Shown here one piece after another: positions 1 through 8,166 of a stretch of DNA of 64,000 bases. Under the pieces are notes generated by a model. The model saw only the letters and a list, made by a program, of their open reading frames with translations, had not been told where the DNA came from and made no database searches. Origin of the DNA: Tatumella ptyseos ATCC 33301. GTDB taxonomy: Bacteria > Pseudomonadota > Gammaproteobacteria > Enterobacterales > Enterobacteriaceae. The position numbers were made by a program, and so were the translations under genes. The stretch lies in assembly GCF_000735525.1 (NCBI RefSeq), contig NZ_JMPR01000020.1, forward strand, positions 1-64,000, written 5' to 3'. Every line of letters begins with the position of its first letter. The stretch's first letter is position 1.

Positions 1-36
1 CGCAGTATTCAGGATAATGATGAAACTTGTGGTTTT

Positions 37-123
37 TGGTGCGAAGAGAGGGACTTGAACCCTCACGTCCGTTAAGACACTAACACCTGAAGCTAGCGCG
101 TCTACCAATTCCGCCACCTTCGC
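37..123 (-). tRNA. tRNA-Leu (anticodon CAG)
   Basis: Read on the minus strand, this 87-nt stretch folds as a class II tRNA: acceptor stem GCGAAGG paired with CUUCGC, the D-loop motif AAUUGGUAGAC, the T-arm GGUUCAAGUCC, a long variable arm, and an encoded 3' CCA at 37-39. The anticodon stem CUAGC/GUUAG closes the loop UUCAGGU, so the anticodon is CAG, which reads CUG leucine codons. In E. coli the leuVPQ tRNAs with this anticodon lie next to rsmC, so the position is syntenic. Other copies may lie beyond the left edge. Confidence 0.96.
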
Positions 124-166
124 ATACCATCAATACAAAAAGATTGTATTGTTACCACGGAGGCGC

Positions 167-194
167 ATTGTAGAGATTTTACACCCCGCGTCAA
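167..194 (-). promoter_or_regulatory. sigma-70 promoter of tRNA-Leu
   Basis: On the minus strand a -35 hexamer TTGACG (189-194) and a -10 hexamer TACAAT (167-172) are separated by 16 bp. They are followed by a GC-rich discriminator (GCGCCTCC), typical of stringently controlled stable-RNA promoters. A short leader hairpin (arms CAATAC/GTATTG, 131-151) lies between the promoter and the mature tRNA 5' end at 123. An imperfect inverted repeat (181-218, ACACCCC against GGGGTGT) overlaps the -35. Confidence 0.75.
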
Positions 195-277
195 CTGATA
201 TTTCGCTGACGGGGGTGTGATCGCTGTAAAAAACAGCAGCCTGCCATAAGCGCTACCGGCGTCAGGGACGTCCGGTA

Positions 278-1309
278 TTATTTTGCCCGGCTGCCTCTGC
301 CGTACACACTGCGGTAGACACGGAATTTACCGGTCTGCGCCAGGATCTCGTGGTTACCGAAAGTTTCTTCCAGGATTTGCGGATAAGGGAGGAAGGCATT
401 CGCCACAATTCGCAGTTCGCCACCGGTATTCAGGTGTTTTGCCGCGCCGCGGATCAATGACGAGGCCGCGTCCAGGCTGGTCTGTAATCCGTCATGGAAC
501 GGCGGGTTAGAGATAATCATATCAAAACGGCCGCTGACGTCTGAAAACACGTTGCTGGCAAAGACTTCACCTTCCACACCGTTTGACGCTAACGTTGCTT
601 CACTGGCGGCCAAAGCGGCGGCATTCACATCGGTCAGCCACAGGCGAACTTTCGGTGAATGTTTTGCCAGCGCCACGGAAAGCACACCCGCACCACACCC
701 CATATCCAGCACTTTGCCTTTGGTATGTGGTGTCAGAGTGGAAAGCAGCAGCGCACTGCCGTTATCCAGGCCATCGCGGCTGAAGACGCCCGGTAAAGTA
801 TCAATGGTCAGGGTATCTGTCTGATACTGTTCTCTGAATTCAGCGATATCGAATGCCGGCTGAGTCTCCAGCTGGCCGTGATACAGACCACAGCGACGGG
901 CACTGTCGATTTTCTCTAAGCGGGCCCACGGGGCCAGCAGATTTTCTGCGCTGCGTACGCCACTGCGGTTTTCGCCGATGACGAAGATATCGCAACCGGC
1001 GGGCAGCAGTGACAGCAGGTTCTGTAACTGAAAACGTGCTTCCGGCTTATTTTTCGGCCAGTAATACACCAGAGTATCGCAGCCACTGACCATGGCGGCA
1101 TCGGCCACCAGGCTGAAGCTGGCATCTTCACCCATCAGCTGGCTCAGTTTTTGCCAGTGGTGATATTGCTGGGTATGAACTTTGCGGGAAGCCGTCACCA
1201 GATGTGCGGGCAGGTCATCCTGCAGGTCCCCGGCAAATAAAACATGACGGGTTTCGAATTCTTCACTGTGGCGCAGTATTACTTCACTGGCCGGTGTATA
1301 TACGGACAT
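278..1309 (-). CDS. rsmC: 16S rRNA (guanine1207-N2)-methyltransferase RsmC
   Basis: Transfers a methyl group from S-adenosylmethionine to N2 of G1207 of 16S rRNA in assembled 30S subunits. The 343-residue protein has the family's usual length and two-domain plan: a degenerate N-terminal half (about 1-165) and a C-terminal methyltransferase fold. The SAM-binding motif DMGCGAG is at 202-208 and the catalytic NPPF motif at 268-271. The ATG is preceded by AAGGAG eight bases upstream. It diverges from holD, as in E. coli. A bulged hairpin (255-276) lies just after the stop codon, but no T tract follows it. Confidence 0.97.
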   Translation of the reverse strand: MSVYTPASEVILRHSEEFETRHVLFAGDLQDDLPAHLVTASRKVHTQQYHHWQKLSQLMGEDASFSLVADAAMVSGCDTLVYYWPKNKPEARFQLQNLLSLLPAGCDIFVIGENRSGVRSAENLLAPWARLEKIDSARRCGLYHGQLETQPAFDIAEFREQYQTDTLTIDTLPGVFSRDGLDNGSALLLSTLTPHTKGKVLDMGCGAGVLSVALAKHSPKVRLWLTDVNAAALAASEATLASNGVEGEVFASNVFSDVSGRFDMIISNPPFHDGLQTSLDAASSLIRGAAKHLNTGGELRIVANAFLPYPQILEETFGNHEILAQTGKFRVYRSVYGRGSRAK

Positions 1310-1413
1310 GTTGGCTCCTTATGCTTTAGCCCGATGATTATAGTGGTTTGTTGGCGCATGTACGATGGGTTTGCTAGCATAGACACGCAATCTTCTTCAG
1401 GACGGATAAATGC

Positions 1414-1824
1414 ATGGCAGGCAGGCGCGACTGGTTATTACAGCAGATGGGTATTACGCAATATCGTTTACATCGCCCACGGGTGCTCCGGGGGGAGGTG
1501 GCTGTTCGTCTGCGACCGGAAACCCGGCTGGTGATTGTCACGTCAGAGACACTCTCTCTGACACCTGCATTTATGCAGGACGTGTTGCGTACTCTGGCCC
1601 TTAATGAGCATCAGTTATTAATACTGACAGAGCGGCAACTTTCTATGCTGCCGGCTCCGGTCCCCTGTGCTGTATGGCTTTTGGGGGTTCCGGCCGAAAA
1701 ACAGTATGCGGGGGTACAACTGACCACTCCGCCACTGGCAGAACTTATTGATAACAGCGAAGCGAAACGTAACCTGTGGCAACAAATAACAACTTATGAC
1801 AGTCATTTCTCTTCTCGCGCCTGA
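1414..1824 (+). CDS. holD: DNA polymerase III psi subunit
   Basis: Psi subunit of the DNA polymerase III clamp loader. With chi (HolC) it links the loader to SSB and helps clamp loading and primase hand-off. The 136-residue protein is recognised from the conserved N-terminal segment RRDWLLQQMGITQYRL, the part that contacts the clamp-loader core, and from the C-terminal LWQQITTYD. Length matches E. coli (137 aa). ATG 1414 was chosen because AGGACGG lies upstream at suitable spacing; the in-phase ORF has no better start. The 3' end overlaps rimI by 29 nt, which implies translational coupling, as in E. coli. Confidence 0.93.
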   Translation: MAGRRDWLLQQMGITQYRLHRPRVLRGEVAVRLRPETRLVIVTSETLSLTPAFMQDVLRTLALNEHQLLILTERQLSMLPAPVPCAVWLLGVPAEKQYAGVQLTTPPLAELIDNSEAKRNLWQQITTYDSHFSSRA

Positions 1825-2236
1825 AGATCAGGCGCTGGCGCTGGCGATAGAGCAGCGCAGCCACGCCTTTCCCTGGTCGGCTGACACCTTTGCCGGTAAT
1901 CACGGCGAGCGTTACCTCAACCTGCGGCTGGATGCTGACGGAAAAATGGCAGGGTTTGCCATTACTCAGATAGTCCTCGATGAAGCCTCGTTATTCAATA
2001 TTGCGGTCGACCCGGATTTCCAGCGTCGTGGCTTCGGAAGGCAGTTACTCGAACATCTGGTGACTCTGCTGACAGAGCGTGGTGTCCTTACCTTGTGGCT
2101 GGAAGTTCGTGAGTCCAATGCTGCCGCGATAGCGCTCTATGAGCAGATGGGGTTTAACCAGGTTTCCCGCAGAGCACGTTACTATCCGACCGCAACCGGC
2201 CGTGAAGACGCACTTATCATGGCGCTGGTACTGTAA
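1796..2236 (+). CDS. rimI: ribosomal protein bS18 N-alpha-acetyltransferase
   Basis: GNAT-family enzyme that acetylates the N-terminal alanine of ribosomal protein S18 using acetyl-CoA. The 146-residue sequence shows the acetyl-CoA pyrophosphate-binding motif [12 protein letters not shown] and the GNAT core [21 protein letters not shown]. The conserved HAFPWS motif is near the N terminus. The start codon lies inside holD, the same overlap as in other enterobacteria. The overlap and the 26-bp gap to yjjG suggest one transcript for holD, rimI and yjjG. Confidence 0.95.
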   Translation: MTVISLLAPEDQALALAIEQRSHAFPWSADTFAGNHGERYLNLRLDADGKMAGFAITQIVLDEASLFNIAVDPDFQRRGFGRQLLEHLVTLLTERGVLTLWLEVRESNAAAIALYEQMGFNQVSRRARYYPTATGREDALIMALVL

Positions 2237-2262
2237 TCAGCCCCCAATTTCGCGGAGATTTC

Positions 2263-2949
2263 ATGCTTAATACTCTGGATTGCATCATTTTTGATGCTGA
2301 TGAAACCCTGTTTGCTTTTGATGCCTTTCGCGGGTTACAGAAGATGTTTCAGGCTTATGATGTCGCTTTTTCCGCAGATGACTATCAGGCCTATCAGGCG
2401 GTCAATAAACCTCTCTGGGTCGATTATCAGGACGGGAAAATTACAGCGGCACAGTTGCAGACCCGACGTTTTATCCCCTGGGCCACCCGTCTGAATGTGT
2501 CACCGGAAACCCTGAATAATCAATTTCTGTTGGCGATGGCGGATATCTGTCAGCCCCTGGACGGTGCGGCAGCCTTACTCGACAGTTTAAAAGGCAAAGT
2601 CAGACTGGCTATCATCACTAACGGGTTCACGGCCTTACAGCAGGCCCGCCTGCAACGTACCGGATTTGGGGATTACTTTGATGCCCTGGTTATTTCGGAG
2701 CAGGTCGGCGTGGCGAAACCGGACCGTATAATTTTCGAACATACATTGCAACTGCTGGGCAACCCGGCACCGGAACGGGTACTGATGGTCGGCGATACCC
2801 CGGAGTCTGATATTCTGGGGGGGATCAATGCCGGAATGAAAACCTGCTGGCTGGATCATGGCGTCCGGACTCTGCCGGACACTCTCCACCCGACCTGGCA
2901 GGTACCGAACCTGGCCGGATTACAGCAGTTATTAACCGGCCGCGAATAA
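2263..2949 (+). CDS. yjjG: pyrimidine 5'-nucleotidase (HAD family)
   Basis: HAD-superfamily phosphatase known in E. coli for dephosphorylating dUMP, dTMP and non-canonical pyrimidine nucleotides (house-cleaning). The 228-residue sequence has HAD motif I as FDADET near residue 10, motif II ITNG, and motifs III/IV as KPD followed by MVGDTPESD; a helical cap lies between motifs I and II. A GGAGA Shine-Dalgarno is upstream. It is the third gene of the holD-rimI run. In E. coli prfC follows; here the next gene is a convergent LysR regulator only 17 bp away with no clear terminator between. Confidence 0.93.
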   Translation: MLNTLDCIIFDADETLFAFDAFRGLQKMFQAYDVAFSADDYQAYQAVNKPLWVDYQDGKITAAQLQTRRFIPWATRLNVSPETLNNQFLLAMADICQPLDGAAALLDSLKGKVRLAIITNGFTALQQARLQRTGFGDYFDALVISEQVGVAKPDRIIFEHTLQLLGNPAPERVLMVGDTPESDILGGINAGMKTCWLDHGVRTLPDTLHPTWQVPNLAGLQQLLTGRE

Positions 2950-2966
2950 GAGCCGATGCCAGGCTG

Positions 2967-3842
2967 TTACGATGTGCTGGCGGCAGCCTCTGAAAGCAGA
3001 TGGCGATAAAACGTCTGTGCCAGCGCTGACTGTTCGGCGGCCGGGGCTGCCAGATAGATGTCACAGGGTGGCAGGTTATCCAGCGGAAAGTGATAAAGCC
3101 CGTCCAGCGCGGGGTTACCGGCAATAAATGTCTGCGGCATGACGGTAAACCCCAGTCCCTGGCGCACGGCATTCAGTATCAGGTCATAGGACTCAATATC
3201 CGCCTGCCGTGAATAGCTCAGAGCCTGCTGACTGAGCCACTGGCGGGCCTGCAGATAGTAGAAACAGCTTTCACCAAAACTGAACAAGGTCAGCCCCGCG
3301 GCCCGGGCCTTAAACTGCTGCTGATCCGGAAGATGGGTGACCAGCGACAGGCTTTCCGGCGCGAAAAAGCGGGTTTTCAGTGCCGGATGCTGAACCGGAC
3401 CATCGACCAGAATCATATCCAGCTCCCCGCGAAGTAATCTCTCCATCAGCGGTAACGACGAATCACAGCAAATATTAATCTGTACCTGAGGGTTCTGTTG
3501 CATAAAGCTGATGACCGGTGCCTGTAACCGGCCTTTCAGAGCCACGTCCAGGACTCCCATCCGGAGTGTACCCTGCAACAAGGCATGCTGGAAAAAGGTC
3601 CGGCATTGCCGGCTCTGCTCCAGTAACTGCTGTGCTTTCGGATAAAAAGCACGACCTTCCGGCGTCAGTGTCAGACGCTGTTTATCACGGTTAACCAATG
3701 GTACTTCCAGGCTGGCTTCCAGTTCTTTAATACGGGTACTGACATTGGACGGAACACAGCACATCCGATCTGCGGCTGCTGCGATACTGCCTTCTTCCAC
3801 CAGTGCGCAGAAAAAACTTAACTGATGCAGTTTTAATAGCAT
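2967..3842 (-). CDS. LysR-family transcriptional regulator
   Basis: A 291-residue LysR-type regulator: N-terminal winged helix (LHQLSFFCALVEEGSIAAAA, then SNVSTRIKELEASL) followed by a periplasmic-binding-protein-like effector domain. The reading frame extends 31 codons further upstream, but that extension runs into the permease gene and has no LysR homology, so ATG 3842 is preferred. It is the last gene of a minus-strand run (glyoxalase, aldehyde dehydrogenase, permease, regulator), with 25 bp between it and the permease. Its effector and targets are unknown. Control of its own cassette is an inference, supported by a LysR-box-like palindrome near 7083-7097. Confidence 0.85.
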   Translation of the reverse strand: MLLKLHQLSFFCALVEEGSIAAAADRMCCVPSNVSTRIKELEASLEVPLVNRDKQRLTLTPEGRAFYPKAQQLLEQSRQCRTFFQHALLQGTLRMGVLDVALKGRLQAPVISFMQQNPQVQINICCDSSLPLMERLLRGELDMILVDGPVQHPALKTRFFAPESLSLVTHLPDQQQFKARAAGLTLFSFGESCFYYLQARQWLSQQALSYSRQADIESYDLILNAVRQGLGFTVMPQTFIAGNPALDGLYHFPLDNLPPCDIYLAAPAAEQSALAQTFYRHLLSEAAASTS

Positions 3843-3867
3843 GCTGACTCCGTCATACACATAATCG

Positions 3868-4761
3868 CTATAAGATGCTGTGCCAGGCGGCCAGCGTGAT
3901 GAATGAAAACAGGATACCGTAACTCTGTAGGGCATTGGCCAGTTCCGGTCTGAGCCCTGCCCGTTGTGCCATCATGGCGGCTGCAATCATCGGTGCCATG
4001 CCGGCCTGTAGTAGTGAAACACTGACGACCTCATGGCTGAGTGACGAAAAACCGGCGGACAACCACCAGACCACGGCGGGGGCGGCAATAAGCTTCCAGC
4101 AGGTGCCGGTGATCAGTGGGCCGAGTAACAGACGTGGTGGCCGAAGCCGGATTTGTAAACCGGTGCTGAACAGAGCCAGCGGCGTCATGGTGGCACCAAT
4201 GGTGGCCAGAGGGGTCTGAAGTATTTCCGGCAATCCGCCAAAAGGTTTGAGTGCGAGGCTTACGATAAGAGCGATAAACGGCGGAAAGGTCGCAATCCGT
4301 GTGGCTACACTGCGCAGGCTGATCCCGCTTCCCGAGCAGAGCGCCATCGTCACCACACCTGCTGTGGACAGGATAATAAAACTGCCTAACTGATCGGCGA
4401 TAACCGCTATCTTCAGCCCGTCCGCTCCGTAGTAGCCGGAGATCACCGGAAACCCCATAAAAGAGGTGTTACCGATACCGGCCACTAAGACCAGTACGCC
4501 ACACACTTCCCGTGACCAGCCAGCGAAACGCCATGCCAGCAGGGCAATGACCAGAGCGCCCAGAAAGACCACCCACATACTCAGTACCGGAAACAGCCCG
4601 GTGCTGTCGAAGCGGGTATGGGGGATTAATGTCAGGATAACGCAGGGCAGGGCAATGGTGATAAGCCACCAGTTTACTGAAGGCACCAGTTGCTGAGGAT
4701 AGCGGCCCGTACAACGGACACCTGCGCCAATCAGCAGACAGAGGACCAGTAACATATTCAT
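3868..4761 (-). CDS. AEC-family (auxin efflux carrier-like) permease
   Basis: A membrane protein of 297 residues with about ten predicted hydrophobic segments and the two-fold repeated layout of the AEC/MdcF/YfdV family, whose members move malate, malonate or other small carboxylates. Family-typical polar breaks are visible (GNTSFMGFPV in the first half, LQAGMAPMIAAAMMAQ in the second). ATG 4761 has AGGAA at good spacing; an upstream in-frame ATG (4776) lacks one. It sits between an aldehyde dehydrogenase and a LysR regulator, so its substrate may be the acid made by the dehydrogenase. That is inference. Confidence 0.85.
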   Translation of the reverse strand: MNMLLVLCLLIGAGVRCTGRYPQQLVPSVNWWLITIALPCVILTLIPHTRFDSTGLFPVLSMWVVFLGALVIALLAWRFAGWSREVCGVLVLVAGIGNTSFMGFPVISGYYGADGLKIAVIADQLGSFIILSTAGVVTMALCSGSGISLRSVATRIATFPPFIALIVSLALKPFGGLPEILQTPLATIGATMTPLALFSTGLQIRLRPPRLLLGPLITGTCWKLIAAPAVVWWLSAGFSSLSHEVVSVSLLQAGMAPMIAAAMMAQRAGLRPELANALQSYGILFSFITLAAWHSIL

Positions 4762-4807
4762 GGGCGTTCCTGTCATGATATTGCACGGTCCCCGGCGTTG
4801 CCGCCAG

Positions 4808-4828
4808 GCGGGGAGAGGCTCTCCCCGC
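4808..4828 (-). repeat. intercistronic hairpin
   Basis: Perfect inverted repeat GCGGGGAGA, 3-nt loop, TCTCCCCGC. It lies 6 nt after the aldehyde dehydrogenase stop codon and about 45 nt before the permease start. There is no T tract, so it more likely stabilises the upstream mRNA or partly attenuates readthrough than acts as a full terminator. Confidence 0.65.
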
Positions 4829-4834
4829 GTGCGA

Positions 4835-6304
4835 TTAGTGATAATCGATATAGACGGTTTTACGTTTTACGTATAACTGATAGCCATGTTCGCCATCGTC
4901 GCCTCCCAGACCGGAGAGTTTCCATCCCGCATGGAACCCGTTGATCTCCTCAGGTCCGTGACGGTTGATATAGACTTCACCGTATTCCAGGGCATCAGAC
5001 AGTGTCAGTGCAACTGACAGGTCCCGGGTGTAAAGATAGGAGCTGAGCCCGTATTCGGAGTCATTGGCCTTCTCAATCACTTCCTCAGGCGTATCAAAGA
5101 CGACCACCGGTAATATCGGACCAAACACTTCTTCCCGCAGGATGCGCGCATTTTCCGGCAGATCGGTGACGATGGCGGGGGCAACCCAGTTTCCTCCCTG
5201 CAGTTCAGGATCGCGGGGTAATTCCGCCTGCCATATCACTTTGCCGCCTTCCTGCAGCGTTTCCTGCATCAGTTGTTCCACATGTTCTTTTTCCGGTACA
5301 GAGACTTTAGGGCCGACGGTCGTCGTTTCTGCCATCGGATCACCTACCACCACGCCGGCCGCCGCTTTCTGCAGCGCCTGAATAAAGGCGTCATAAACCC
5401 CGCGCTGGACATAGGTTCTTTCATTACAGATACAGACCTGACCGCAGTTTGACATCCGCGCATTCAGGGCATCGGTAGCTGCCCGCTCAATATCTGCATC
5501 GTCCATCACGATGAAGGGCGCTTTGCCGCCCAGTTCCAGTGACACCGGGATCACTTTCTCTGCGGCATTTTTCATTATCTGTTTACCGGCACCGGTAGAA
5601 CCGGTCATGGTAATCAGTGCGGTGTCAGGATGTTTTACCAGCGCATCGCCAACGACGCGTCCGGTGCCGCAGACCACATTGATTACGCCCGCCGGGATGC
5701 CCGCCTTCTGGCTGAGCGTGGCCAGAGCGAGTGCACTGAGAGGCGTGACCTCACTGGGTTTGACCACAATGGTGTTTCCGGCCACGATGGCAGGGGCGGT
5801 TTTACGGATGAACAGGGCGAGCGGAAAATTCCAGGGCGTAATGGCTCCGACCACACCCAGAGGGACTTCCCGGGTTACGGAGTGCTGTCCCGGGGCGCTG
5901 GCTGCCAGGACTTCACCCTGATTTCTCCAGGCAAAGCTTGCCGAGTAACGCAACATGGTCAGCGCCATATCGACTTCGCCGCGGGCTTCACTTAAAGGTT
6001 TACCTTGTTCTGTCACCAGCAGATGAGCCAGTGCCTCAGCATGTTCTTTAACCTGTTCAATCCAGGCCTCAAGGAAGGCCGCGCGCTCCGGCTGAGGCTT
6101 TTTAGCCCAGCATTGTTGGGCTATAGCGGCCTGTCTGACGGCCTGGTCGATGGTTGTTTTATCCCCGGTAGCGACCCGCGTAATCACTTTACCGGTCGAC
6201 GGGTTAAGAACCTCATCGCTTTCAGACGCGGAAACCCACTGACCATCGATAAAATGCGACGGTTGTTCAGGGAGCAGATGCTTAAACAGGTGAGTCATAG
6301 ACAC
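4835..6304 (-). CDS. NAD-dependent aldehyde dehydrogenase, AldA-like
   Basis: A 489-residue aldehyde dehydrogenase of the class that oxidises aldehydes to acids with NAD(P)+. The Rossmann/oxyanion motif PWNF contains Asn159; the general base is Glu257 in LELGGKAP; the catalytic thiol is Cys291 in GQVCICNE. The C-terminal part (YINRHGPEEINGFHAGWKLSG) closely resembles E. coli AldA, the lactaldehyde/glycolaldehyde dehydrogenase, so small hydroxyaldehydes are likely substrates. It is followed by the permease and preceded 34 bp upstream by glyoxalase I, giving a cassette that could process 2-oxoaldehydes and hydroxyaldehydes. The exact substrate is not shown by sequence. Confidence 0.9.
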   Translation of the reverse strand: MSMTHLFKHLLPEQPSHFIDGQWVSASESDEVLNPSTGKVITRVATGDKTTIDQAVRQAAIAQQCWAKKPQPERAAFLEAWIEQVKEHAEALAHLLVTEQGKPLSEARGEVDMALTMLRYSASFAWRNQGEVLAASAPGQHSVTREVPLGVVGAITPWNFPLALFIRKTAPAIVAGNTIVVKPSEVTPLSALALATLSQKAGIPAGVINVVCGTGRVVGDALVKHPDTALITMTGSTGAGKQIMKNAAEKVIPVSLELGGKAPFIVMDDADIERAATDALNARMSNCGQVCICNERTYVQRGVYDAFIQALQKAAAGVVVGDPMAETTTVGPKVSVPEKEHVEQLMQETLQEGGKVIWQAELPRDPELQGGNWVAPAIVTDLPENARILREEVFGPILPVVVFDTPEEVIEKANDSEYGLSSYLYTRDLSVALTLSDALEYGEVYINRHGPEEINGFHAGWKLSGLGGDDGEHGYQLYVKRKTVYIDYH

Positions 6305-6338
6305 TCCTTAGCTTAGGGATAGAAATGAAAATAAGGCG

Positions 6339-6866
6339 TTAGTTCGCGAGCGGGGTGGGTTGCAGGATCTCAATCCAGTAGCCGTCAGGATCTTTGATAA
6401 ACGCGACGTATTTCATCCGGCCTTCAGATAATTTTTTGCGGAAAGGCACGGATAGCTGCTCAAAGCGTTCACAGGCTTTGCGTACATCCGGTACGGTGAC
6501 GCAGATATGGCCAAACCCCTGCGGGTCACTGTTACCATCGTGATAGCTGAATCCGGCTTCTTTTTCTGTACCGTGGTTCCAGGTCAGCTCAAGCACACCT
6601 GGCTGACTTAATACCCATTCTTTGAGTACCTCGTCATCCTGCGGAATTTCCGCAATCGGTCGGCGGACCAGGTAAACAATGGTAAACGCCGCCTCCTCAA
6701 AGCGTTCCTCATACACAGGAATAAACCCGAGAACACGACTATAAAAATCAATAGCGACCGGGAGGTCTTTCACGCGGATCATCGTGTGATTGAAAACATA
6801 ACCGGCGGCCAGCAGGTTATCGCCCGCATTGATCCGGTATTTATCAATTAAGTCAGATAATGGCAT
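6339..6866 (-). CDS. gloA: glyoxalase I (lactoylglutathione lyase), GLO1-type
   Basis: VOC-superfamily glyoxalase I, which isomerises the methylglyoxal-glutathione hemithioacetal to S-lactoylglutathione. At 175 residues it is the long form otherwise seen in eukaryotes and pseudomonads, not the ~135-residue E. coli GloA: it keeps the GLO1 insertion and motifs GNSDPQGFGH and DPDGYWIEILQP. Probable metal ligands are His27, Glu93, His120 and Glu166. An in-frame ATG exists at 6881, but ATG 6866 has GAGGGA seven bases upstream and is preferred. It is the first gene of the cassette with the aldehyde dehydrogenase, permease and LysR regulator. Confidence 0.9.
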   Translation of the reverse strand: MPLSDLIDKYRINAGDNLLAAGYVFNHTMIRVKDLPVAIDFYSRVLGFIPVYEERFEEAAFTIVYLVRRPIAEIPQDDEVLKEWVLSQPGVLELTWNHGTEKEAGFSYHDGNSDPQGFGHICVTVPDVRKACERFEQLSVPFRKKLSEGRMKYVAFIKDPDGYWIEILQPTPLAN

Positions 6867-6881
6867 GGTCAAATCCCTCAT

Positions 6882-7348
6882 CGTTGATGAATAACCGGGT
6901 GATTATCATTACCGGCGGAGGGGCATTCAGGGCTCCGCGATCATCCCGGCGGGGGTGGAAGGCACTGCGTGCAACGGTGTGACGATCCCCCGCAAAACCT
7001 GGAACTTCCTTCCCCGTGACTGATGGAATAAGCCTGGCAGATAAGCGGAGTGCACGGTATTAACTTTTTTAGTAAAAAGTAATTCACTTTTAGTGAAGCG
7101 ACGCGAAATACGCAGTGTGCAGGGGCAGTCAGGGCCATTAAAGCGGGTAGCAACAGCCGGGAGATGACACCGCAGAGCTGAGCTTCGGCAGCGGAGACCA
7201 GTAAGTGAGCTGAGTCGGTTCAGGGCAGCCAGCGAATATCAGGAGGAAGGCAGGGCTGGGTCATCCGGCCGGGTAAGCCCGGGCAGCGGAGACCAGCAAA
7301 CTCAGGCCGCCGGAGCGGTCCGGCGGCTATGCGTTTTTTCCGGAGGCG
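6882..7348. other. 467-bp intergenic region with palindromes and a short direct repeat
   Basis: No convincing gene. It separates the glyoxalase start from the smp stop codon, both on the minus strand. It contains two adjacent inverted repeats (7063-7080 and 7083-7097), a 15-nt direct repeat GGCAGCGGAGACCAG at 7187-7201 and 7282-7296, and a GC-rich hairpin (about 7307-7328, arms CCGCCGGA/TCCGGCGG) after smp. No confident -35/-10 pair for the glyoxalase was found. In E. coli this interval holds a different set of genes. Confidence 0.6.
7063..7097. promoter_or_regulatory. two adjacent palindromes, candidate operators
   Basis: ACTTTTT-TAGT-AAAAAGT (7063-7080) is followed two bases later by TTCACT-TTT-AGTGAA (7083-7097); the arms of both are perfect. 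The second contains a T-N11-A inverted repeat, the usual LysR-box geometry. They lie about 200 bp upstream of the glyoxalase start, in front of a cassette whose last gene is a LysR regulator. Binding is not shown. Confidence 0.5.
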
Positions 7349-8047
7349 TTATCGTTCAGGTGCGCCCGGTTTTTTTGCCGCAGTATGCGGAGGTGCAGCG
7401 GGTTCCCCGGTGCTGTCTGCCGGGTCCTCCGGCGGGACGGGCTGGCTGGCAGTCAGTAAAAAAGGCGATTGCTGCCAGTGGGTCCGTCGGTTCCTGAGTA
7501 ATGTCTGGCTCAGGACCAGGCCGATCGCGAATGCCAGCAACAGCATCAGTCGCAGGATGTTGGTGGTGTTATCTACCTGCCGGGATTCAGTCGCCAGCAC
7601 ATGTGTGTCCAGAGTAATACGCAGAAAACCCAGCGGACCATTTTTCCCGACGATAGGCTCTACCAGCTGGTGGTTGAAATAGCTGCCGGCTCGCTGACCA
7701 TCCAGAGCCAGCCTGTCACGCACTGTAATATTCTCACCGCTTTGTGTGATGATGGTGCCGGTAGTATCATAGACAGAAGCATCAAGGATACGACTATCGG
7801 TCGTCAGCTGCTTTAAAATGGCATTGATACGCACCAGGTGTTCGTTGCTGTCATCCATAAGTGGTTCGAGACTAAAAGTGACCTGCCGGGAGAGCGTCTG
7901 AGCCAGTTCCTCTACCTGCGTTGACTGAACTTTCTGATGATTCTGACTAAACCAGGAAACACCCTGCATCAGTAATACCAGTAATGCCAGACAGACCAGC
8001 GTGGTCACTGTCCGGTGCAGATTGATCTTCATTTTTTGCTGTGCCAT
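7349..8047 (-). CDS. smp: SMP-family inner-membrane protein (YtjB)
   Basis: Homologue of E. coli YtjB/Smp, a membrane protein of uncertain function. The 232-residue sequence has an N-terminal membrane segment (about 12-32), a periplasmic domain that includes the conserved stretch NGPLGFLRITLDTH, a second membrane segment (about 160-182) and a cytoplasmic tail beginning WQQSPFLLTASQPVP. The tail ends in a Pro/Ala-rich stretch about 20 residues longer than in E. coli. It diverges from serB across a 119-bp gap, as in E. coli. Confidence 0.88.
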   Translation of the reverse strand: MAQQKMKINLHRTVTTLVCLALLVLLMQGVSWFSQNHQKVQSTQVEELAQTLSRQVTFSLEPLMDDSNEHLVRINAILKQLTTDSRILDASVYDTTGTIITQSGENITVRDRLALDGQRAGSYFNHQLVEPIVGKNGPLGFLRITLDTHVLATESRQVDNTTNILRLMLLLAFAIGLVLSQTLLRNRRTHWQQSPFLLTASQPVPPEDPADSTGEPAAPPHTAAKKPGAPER

Positions 8048-8166
8048 GGGCGGCGGGTCTCATTCCTGACGTGAATATTCGCGATGACTTATGGTTTATG
8101 TTGCCAGAATAGCAGCAGTCAGGGTAGCCTCTTGCGTGGTTTTGTTGTCCCCCTACAGGAGTTCTG

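Noticed and set aside
2825-3172. 115-codon minus-strand frame across the yjjG/LysR junction
   Set aside because: Antisense to yjjG and out of frame with the LysR gene, which explains the region fully.
6941-7153. 70-codon minus-strand frame before the glyoxalase
   Set aside because: Low-complexity composition, spans the candidate operator palindromes and resembles no protein I recognise.
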